From: Candidatus Binataceae bacterium
GTDB lineage: Bacteria; Desulfobacterota; Binatia; Binatales; Binataceae
Direction of reading: 5' to 3'
Assembly (NCBI GenBank): GCA_035294265.1
Contig: DATGLK010000085.1
Location: 31,062 to 95,061, forward strand
DNA: 64,000 nt
The translations under genes were made by a program, and so were the position numbers. Under the pieces are notes generated by a model, which saw nothing but the letters and a program-made list of their open reading frames with translations, was not told where the DNA came from and did no database searches. Below are positions 59,259 to 64,000 of this stretch, in pieces (position 1 is the first letter of the stretch; each line of letters starts with the position of its first letter).

Positions 59259-60226
59259 GCCCCAGCGGCTTGTCCCGACCCGCGGCTGATTCCTCCCGCA
59301 ATCCCGCTTGCGTGGTGTTCGCCTACCACGAATTGGGTTACGTCTGTTTGCAAGCATTGATTGAGTTGGGCGCGCCGATAGCAGCGCTGTTTACTCATGC
59401 CGACGCCGCCGACGAGGAAATCTGGTGGCACTCGTGCGCGCAACTGGCCCGCCAGCATCGCGTCCCGGTCTATGTCGATGTCGCGATGGACCAAGGCGGC
59501 GTGGCCCGGCTGGCGGAGATGGCGCCAGCCGTGATCTATTCCTTCAATTATCGCCGGCTGCTCCCGGCCGCAGCCTTGGCCTTGGCGCCGCTGGGCGCCT
59601 TCAACCTGCACCTCTCGAAACTACCGGCCTATCGCGGCCGGGTCCCGGTCAACTGGGTTCTGATCAATGGCGAGCAAGAGACTGGGGTAACCCTCCACCA
59701 CATGGTGGCGCGCGCCGATGCGGGCGATATCGTGGCGCAGGAAGCTGTTGTGATTGACGATAGCGACACCGCCTTGGATCTCTACCGCAAATTGATTCCG
59801 CGGGGGGCTGGGTTGGTCCGCACCTACCATCCTTTGATCGCGGCCGGGCGCGCGCCGCGTTATCAACAGGATCTGCAGGCGGGCAGCTATTTCGGCCGCC
59901 GCACGCCGGAAGACGGCAAGATCGATTGGCGTTGGCCGGCGCGGCGCATCTATAACATGGTGCGCGCACTGACCCATCCCTATCCCGGCGCCTTCTGCAT
60001 GTGGGGCGGACGGCGCTTATGGCTGTGGCGGGCCGCCATTGGGAGCGAGCACGGCAGCCTTGGCCCACCCGGGGCGATCCTGGCCCGCAACGGCGATGGC
60101 ACGATGGAAATCGCGGCGGGAGCGGGCAGCGTTAAATTGATACGGCTGCAGATGGCCGGCCAAGATGAGCAGGAAGCAGCGGCGGTTTTGGCTCAACCGA
60201 TTGCCGCCACCGCTCAACTCCAATAG
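59255..60226 (+). CDS. arnA: ArnA N-terminal-type UDP-Ara4N formyltransferase
   Basis: A 323-residue protein that matches the formyltransferase half of E. coli ArnA along its length. It starts at GTG 59255, overlapping the arnC stop by 4 nt. VVFAYHELG, then AALFTHAD, open the fold. FNLHLSKLPAYRGR supplies the catalytic Asn and His; TGVTLHHMVARADAGDIVAQE supplies the Asp of the N-H-D triad. YFGRRTPEDGKIDW is a late conserved element. It uses N10-formyl-THF to formylate UDP-4-amino-arabinose. Here it is a separate polypeptide, whereas in Enterobacteria it is fused to the decarboxylase. Confidence 0.85.
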   Translation: MSPSGLSRPAADSSRNPACVVFAYHELGYVCLQALIELGAPIAALFTHADAADEEIWWHSCAQLARQHRVPVYVDVAMDQGGVARLAEMAPAVIYSFNYRRLLPAAALALAPLGAFNLHLSKLPAYRGRVPVNWVLINGEQETGVTLHHMVARADAGDIVAQEAVVIDDSDTALDLYRKLIPRGAGLVRTYHPLIAAGRAPRYQQDLQAGSYFGRRTPEDGKIDWRWPARRIYNMVRALTHPYPGAFCMWGGRRLWLWRAAIGSEHGSLGPPGAILARNGDGTMEIAAGAGSVKLIRLQMAGQDEQEAAAVLAQPIAATAQLQ

Positions 60227-60236
60227 GAAAAGAGAC

Positions 60237-61205
60237 ATGCGGATTTTGATTACCGGCGGCGCCGGTTTCCTGGGCTCGCACCTGACCGATGGTTTTATCG
60301 CACGGGGCGACGAGGTCTTCGTCCTCGACACCGGCTCCACGCTCAAAGTGCGCCATTTGTTGAACAACCCCCGCTTCCATTATATTCACGACTCGGTCTT
60401 CAACCTGGAGCTGCTCGACGGCCTGATCTCCAAATCCGACCTAATCTACCATTTGGCCGCCGTCGTAGGCGTGGAACATTACGTAGGAGATCCGTACGAG
60501 ACTCTTAACGTCAACGTCAATGGCACCCAGAATGTGCTCAAGGCTGCCTATAAATATAACAAAAGGGTGGTTTTCAGTTCGACCTCCGAAGTTTACGGAC
60601 GCAATCCCAAAGTTCCCTGGCGCGAGGATGACGACCGCGTGCTGGGCGCGACCACTGTGGATCGCTGGTGCTATTCCACCTCCAAGGCCGTAGGCGAGCA
60701 TTTTTGCTTCGCCTATCACAAGCTGGGGCTGCCGGTGACGGTAGTACGCTATTTCAACGTCTATGGACCGCGCTTGGATCGCCTCGACGTGGGTCGGCTG
60801 TTTACGATTTTCATGGGCCAGTTGCTGCGCGGCACCGATCTGACCGTGGTCGGTGACGGGAAGCAGACTCGCTGCTTTACCTACGTCAGCGATGCGATCG
60901 CGGCCACGATGCAGGCGGGTTTGCGGCCCGAAGCCGACGGGCAGGCTATTAACATCGGCACCGAGGTCGAGACCTCGGTGTTGGAATTCGCTCGTCTGAT
61001 GCTGGAACTGTACGGTCCCAGCGGCTGCAAAATCCGCTTCGTCAAGCAGGAAGAGGTTTATGGCAACAGTTACGAAGACATTCCGCGCCGCGTGCCTGAC
61101 GCCAGCAAAATGCGCACCCTACTTGGGATCGAACCTAAGGTGGAGTTGCGCGAGGGACTAGCCAAAACCATCGCTTGGTTTCGCCAGGAGCAGGAAACTC
61201 GTTAA
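60237..61205 (+). CDS. ArnA C-terminal-type UDP-glucuronate decarboxylase (NAD-dependent epimerase family)
   Basis: A 322-residue SDR-type enzyme from the ATG at 60237, with AGGAAAAG 4-11 nt upstream. MRILITGGAGFLGSHLTDG is the NAD site. SSTSEVYGRNPK carries the Ser-Glu pair that ArnA uses (S433, E434). YSTSK is the catalytic Tyr-Lys region. QTRCFTYVSDAIAATM corresponds to the R619 region (K-Q-K-R-C-F in ArnA). It should oxidise and decarboxylate UDP-glucuronate to the 4-keto-pentose. The split of formyltransferase and decarboxylase into adjacent genes, in ArnA order, is the key point. A UDP-xylose-synthase-type activity cannot be excluded. Confidence 0.78.
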   Translation: MRILITGGAGFLGSHLTDGFIARGDEVFVLDTGSTLKVRHLLNNPRFHYIHDSVFNLELLDGLISKSDLIYHLAAVVGVEHYVGDPYETLNVNVNGTQNVLKAAYKYNKRVVFSSTSEVYGRNPKVPWREDDDRVLGATTVDRWCYSTSKAVGEHFCFAYHKLGLPVTVVRYFNVYGPRLDRLDVGRLFTIFMGQLLRGTDLTVVGDGKQTRCFTYVSDAIAATMQAGLRPEADGQAINIGTEVETSVLEFARLMLELYGPSGCKIRFVKQEEVYGNSYEDIPRRVPDASKMRTLLGIEPKVELREGLAKTIAWFRQEQETR

Positions 61206-61260
61206 GCGCAGTCAGTAAGCGCGGTCAGCCCTGGTCCCGATGGTCTAACATCCGGACATA

Positions 61261-62175
61261 ATGGAAATTGCGCTCAAAGTCGACGTGGATACCCACGACG
61301 GTCTACGCGTGGGCGTGCCACGCCTAGCCGAGTTGTTGGTCGCCGAGGGGCTGCGGGCCAGTTTCTATATCTCGATGGGTCCCGACAACTCCGGGCGCGC
61401 GCTGGCCCGGGCCTTCCGCAACCGGGGCTTTTTGCGCAAGATGTGGCGCACCCGCGCCCCCGCTATGTATGGCTGGCGCACGATCCTCTCGGGCACCCTG
61501 CTACCCGCCCGCCCGATCGCCCTGGCCTTCCCCGAACTGCTCCGCCAGTTGGCGCTGAGCGGCTTCGAGGTCGGCGTTCACGGCTACGACCACGTGCGCT
61601 GGCAGGACAACATCGACCGGTTGGGAGAAAGCGGTTTGCGCCAAGAGCTGTTTGACGCGTGGGAGGCCTTTCGCGCAATCATGGGCCAGCCGCCGCGGGC
61701 CTTTGCCGCCCCCGGCTGGCGCACCAACGAGGTCGCCTTGCGCCTGCTTGACGAACTCAAGCTGCTATACCGTAGCGATACTCGCGGCCGCAGCCCCTAT
61801 CGCGTAGCTTTGGGCGAAACCGTCCTGACCACTCCGGAGATTCCCACGACCTTGCCCACCTTGGACGAAGTAATGGGACGTGCGGGCTTGCGCTCGCCTG
61901 CCGCCTTGACCCGCTTTTACCAAGATCGGCTTATTCCCGATGGTCTCAACGTCCACACCGTTCATGCCGAGACCGAAGGCATGGGGCAGTTGGAAAGCTT
62001 CACCCACCTGGTCCGGGAACTCAAGGCCAACGGCGCGCAGTTCGTGCGGCTGGACGAAATCGCCCAGCGTCTGGTAGCGGCGGAGCTACCCGTCTGCGCG
62101 GTCGTGCGGCGGGAAATTTCCGGGCGGGCAGGTTGGATTGCGGCCCAGAACGAACCCTTGAACACCTCAGCTTGA
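61261..62175 (+). CDS. arnD: ArnD-like polysaccharide deacetylase (deformylase)
   Basis: A 304-residue NodB-fold enzyme. The first motif is KVDVDTHDG with metal-binding Asp; FEVGVHGYDHVRWQDN is motif 2 with its two His residues; FAAPGWRTNE corresponds to the next motif; LNVHTVHAETEGM supplies the late His. In the arn pathway ArnD removes the formyl group from undecaprenyl-P-Ara4FN in the inner membrane. It follows the decarboxylase by 55 nt. The 162-nt gap after it contains no recognised feature. Confidence 0.82.
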   Translation: MEIALKVDVDTHDGLRVGVPRLAELLVAEGLRASFYISMGPDNSGRALARAFRNRGFLRKMWRTRAPAMYGWRTILSGTLLPARPIALAFPELLRQLALSGFEVGVHGYDHVRWQDNIDRLGESGLRQELFDAWEAFRAIMGQPPRAFAAPGWRTNEVALRLLDELKLLYRSDTRGRSPYRVALGETVLTTPEIPTTLPTLDEVMGRAGLRSPAALTRFYQDRLIPDGLNVHTVHAETEGMGQLESFTHLVRELKANGAQFVRLDEIAQRLVAAELPVCAVVRREISGRAGWIAAQNEPLNTSA

Positions 62176-62337
62176 CTCATCGTCAAGCCTCGGTTATCCA
62201 AAATGAAGCTGTATTCAAGCCGCCAATGGCGACCGCATGACACGCACTGACGCCTGCCGCACGCACGCGCCGCGACGCTCGCTCGCCTGAATCCGTGTCT
62301 GCTCACGTGACGCCGTAATCTAGCTGTAGGAAGCAAA

Positions 62338-63510
62338 GTGCTGCCACTGAAAAATTTTCTCTATTCACCTGGCCCCACCCAAATACCCCCCGAAGTGCTG
62401 CTGGAGATGGCGCACCCCATCCTCCACCATCGCACCCCCCAGTTCAGCGCGATCCTCGATCAGGCGCGCGAACGGATGAAGCCGCTGATGGGAACCCGCC
62501 AAGAGGTAATCCTGCTGGCGGCGTCAGGCACCGGCGGGATGGAAGCGGCGGTGGTTAACGTGCTGGCACCCGGCGAAGCCGCGTTGTTCGTCAACGGGGG
62601 CAAATTTGGCGAGCGCTGGGGCAAGCTGCTGAGTGCCTTCGGGATGAAAGGGCACGAACTCAAGGTCGAATGGGGCCGTGCAGTCGAGCCAGAGCAGATC
62701 GAGCGCGCCCTGGGCGAACATCCCGAAATTCGTGCGGTCCTCATCCAGGCCAGCGAAACTTCCACCTGTGCTCTACATCCGGTGGCCGAAATCGCCGCGA
62801 TCACCCGCAAACGCGACGTGATGCTGTTGGTAGACGGGATTACCTCGGTGGGGGTCTTCGCCCAGGAGATGGACGCCTGGGGCGTCGACGTGATGGTAAC
62901 CGGGAGTCAGAAGGCCCTGATGCTGCCGCCAGGGCTGGCGATGGTGGCCCTGTCACCGCGAGCCTGGGAGAAAGCCAAGGGCAATCGTACTCGGGGTTAC
63001 TACTTCGATCTGTTCCGCGAGCGCAAAGCCCAGGTCGATGAGCATACCACCGCCTACACGCCGGCGGTGTCGCTTATCTGCGGGCTCAACAAGAGCCTGG
63101 AACTGATCGAGCGCGAAACCTTGGATGCGGTCTTCGAACGCCACCGGGTGATGGCCGAGGCTACCCGCGCGGCCGCCGCGGCAATCGGACTGAAATTACT
63201 TGCCCCCGACCATCCGGCCCCCGGGGTGACCGGGCTTCTGGTGCCAGAGTCGATCAACAGCTCCAAGGTTGTCCGCTACATGCGCGACACTCTGGGCGTG
63301 GTCGCCCAGGGCGGTCAAGATCATATGAGCGGCAAGCTGCTGCGCATCGGGCACATGGGTTACGTAACTCCCCTGGAAATTCTAATCGCGGTCGGCGCGA
63401 TGGAGATGGGGCTGGCACGCGAGGGTTATCGCTTCGAGCTAGGGCGCGCAGTCGCCGCGGCTCAGACGCGCATCGCCCAGACCCAGGTTCGCACCGCGGC
63501 CGCGGCCTGA
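62338..63510 (+). CDS. Class V aminotransferase (serine-pyruvate/phosphoserine aminotransferase-like)
   Basis: A 390-residue PLP enzyme from GTG 62338. LYSPGPTQIPPEVLLEMAHPILHHRTPQF is characteristic of alanine-glyoxylate/serine-pyruvate aminotransferases. GTGGMEAAVVN and LVDGITSVGVFAQEMDAWGVD follow. TGSQKALMLPPGL contains the PLP lysine at about residue 194. It lies 7 nt before a serA gene, so it probably acts as the phosphoserine aminotransferase of serine synthesis, in the manner of lineages that use a class V enzyme in place of SerC. The exact reaction is not decided by the sequence. Confidence 0.85.
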   Translation: MLPLKNFLYSPGPTQIPPEVLLEMAHPILHHRTPQFSAILDQARERMKPLMGTRQEVILLAASGTGGMEAAVVNVLAPGEAALFVNGGKFGERWGKLLSAFGMKGHELKVEWGRAVEPEQIERALGEHPEIRAVLIQASETSTCALHPVAEIAAITRKRDVMLLVDGITSVGVFAQEMDAWGVDVMVTGSQKALMLPPGLAMVALSPRAWEKAKGNRTRGYYFDLFRERKAQVDEHTTAYTPAVSLICGLNKSLELIERETLDAVFERHRVMAEATRAAAAAIGLKLLAPDHPAPGVTGLLVPESINSSKVVRYMRDTLGVVAQGGQDHMSGKLLRIGHMGYVTPLEILIAVGAMEMGLAREGYRFELGRAVAAAQTRIAQTQVRTAAAA

Positions 63511-63517
63511 GTTGACG

Positions 63518-64000
63518 ATGGCAAACTATCGCGTTCTGGTCAGTGATTCGCTGGCCCCCGAAGGGGTCGAGGCGCTGCGCCACTATCCCGAGCTTCAAGT
63601 CGACGTCAAAGTGGGGCTGAAGCCGCTCGAACTAGCCCAGATCATCGGACCCTACCACGCCCTGGTAGTGCGTAGCGCCACCAAAGTTACGCGCGAGGTG
63701 ATTGAGGCGGCCACCAATCTAAAGGTGGTGGGACGTGCCGGGGTCGGAGTCGACAACGTGGACCTGCCCGCCGCCACCCGGCGCGGGGTGGTGGTGATGA
63801 ACAGCCCGCTGGGCAACAGCGTGACCACCGCCGAGCACACGATCTCGATGCTGATGGCACTGGCCCGCCACATCCCGGCGGCCGACGCCTCGATGAAGGC
63901 GGGCAAATGGGAGCGCAACAAATTCGTCGGCACCGAAGTCTGCAACAAGGTGCTGGGCGTGGTCGGCTTGGGCAACATCGGCCGGATCGTAGCCGATCGC
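63518..64000 (+). CDS. serA: D-3-phosphoglycerate dehydrogenase SerA, N-terminal part cut by the window end
   Basis: The first 161 residues are visible from the ATG at 63518; the gene continues past the right edge. YRVLVSDSLAPEGVEAL, then VRSATKVTREVIEAA and LKVVGRAGVGVDNVDLPAAT, with SVTTAEHTISMLMALAR and the NAD loop GVVGLGNIGRI, are highly specific for SerA. It oxidises 3-phosphoglycerate to phosphohydroxypyruvate, the first step of serine synthesis. It follows the class V aminotransferase by 7 nt, giving the first two enzymes of the pathway in one transcript. Confidence 0.95.
   Translation, partial: MANYRVLVSDSLAPEGVEALRHYPELQVDVKVGLKPLELAQIIGPYHALVVRSATKVTREVIEAATNLKVVGRAGVGVDNVDLPAATRRGVVVMNSPLGNSVTTAEHTISMLMALARHIPAADASMKAGKWERNKFVGTEVCNKVLGVVGLGNIGRIVADR

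Overview
This is 64 kb of chromosomal DNA, GC-rich through most of its length, from a Gram-negative bacterium. Evidence for an outer membrane is a lipid A aminoarabinose (arn) cluster, several lipobox lipoproteins, a LolB-like DUF4292 protein and a BamE-like lipoprotein. The mix of amidohydrolases, a Rieske oxygenase, a TauD-type dioxygenase, an HpaB-type monooxygenase, two peptide ABC systems, bactofilin and scattered housekeeping genes resembles uncultured soil or water lineages near the old Deltaproteobacteria (Binatota or Desulfobacterota-like). That placement is an inference; there is no rRNA gene here to test it. I found no tRNA, rRNA, CRISPR array, insertion sequence or prophage.

Layout. 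1-5 kb: the start of an hpaB-like gene, murJ, hemW, an amidohydrolase and a TauD dioxygenase. 5-7.4 kb: a GT4 glycosyltransferase and an FkbM-like protein. 7.4-10.7 kb: a peptide ABC importer without ATPases, followed by purE and a toxin-antitoxin remnant. 11.8-16.1 kb: murF, then an opposed sugar operon (Gfo/Idh/MocA oxidoreductase, DegT aminotransferase, GT2). 16.3-19.6 kb: amidohydrolase, aryl-AMP ligase and SDR. 19.6-21.8 kb: a secreted beta-propeller gene cut by one in-frame TGA. 22-25.4 kb: Rieske oxygenase, small lipoprotein, FAD amine oxidase and rplS. 25.4-34.3 kb: one long leftward unit running from a TPR lipoprotein through a DUF4292 lipoprotein and OppABCDF to bactofilin. 34.5-37.8 kb: APC permease, DOPA-dioxygenase-like protein, NUDIX hydrolase and HpaI-type aldolase. 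37.9-44.9 kb: a one-carbon module made of a MetE-core methyltransferase, a 1145-residue methyltransferase/MTHFR fusion, an MTHFR-C-like protein and a PfkB kinase. 45-48 kb: Ycf46-like AAA ATPase and MFS carrier. 48.2-52.7 kb: a less GC-rich surface-polymer island. 52.9-55.7 kb: a holin-like protein, 2OG oxygenase, GalT-like protein and Hsp20. 55.9-62.2 kb: RodZ-like protein and the arn cluster. 62.3 kb to the end: class V aminotransferase and serA.

The most unusual content is the one-carbon module, in which MTHFR functions are spread over a fusion protein and a separate Cys4 protein next to a MetE core. Next come the split arn cluster without an arnB, the TGA-interrupted propeller, an antitoxin joined to a PIN-toxin tail, a perfect 13-bp hairpin between hemW and the next gene, and a possible thermosensor hairpin over the hsp20 ribosome binding site.
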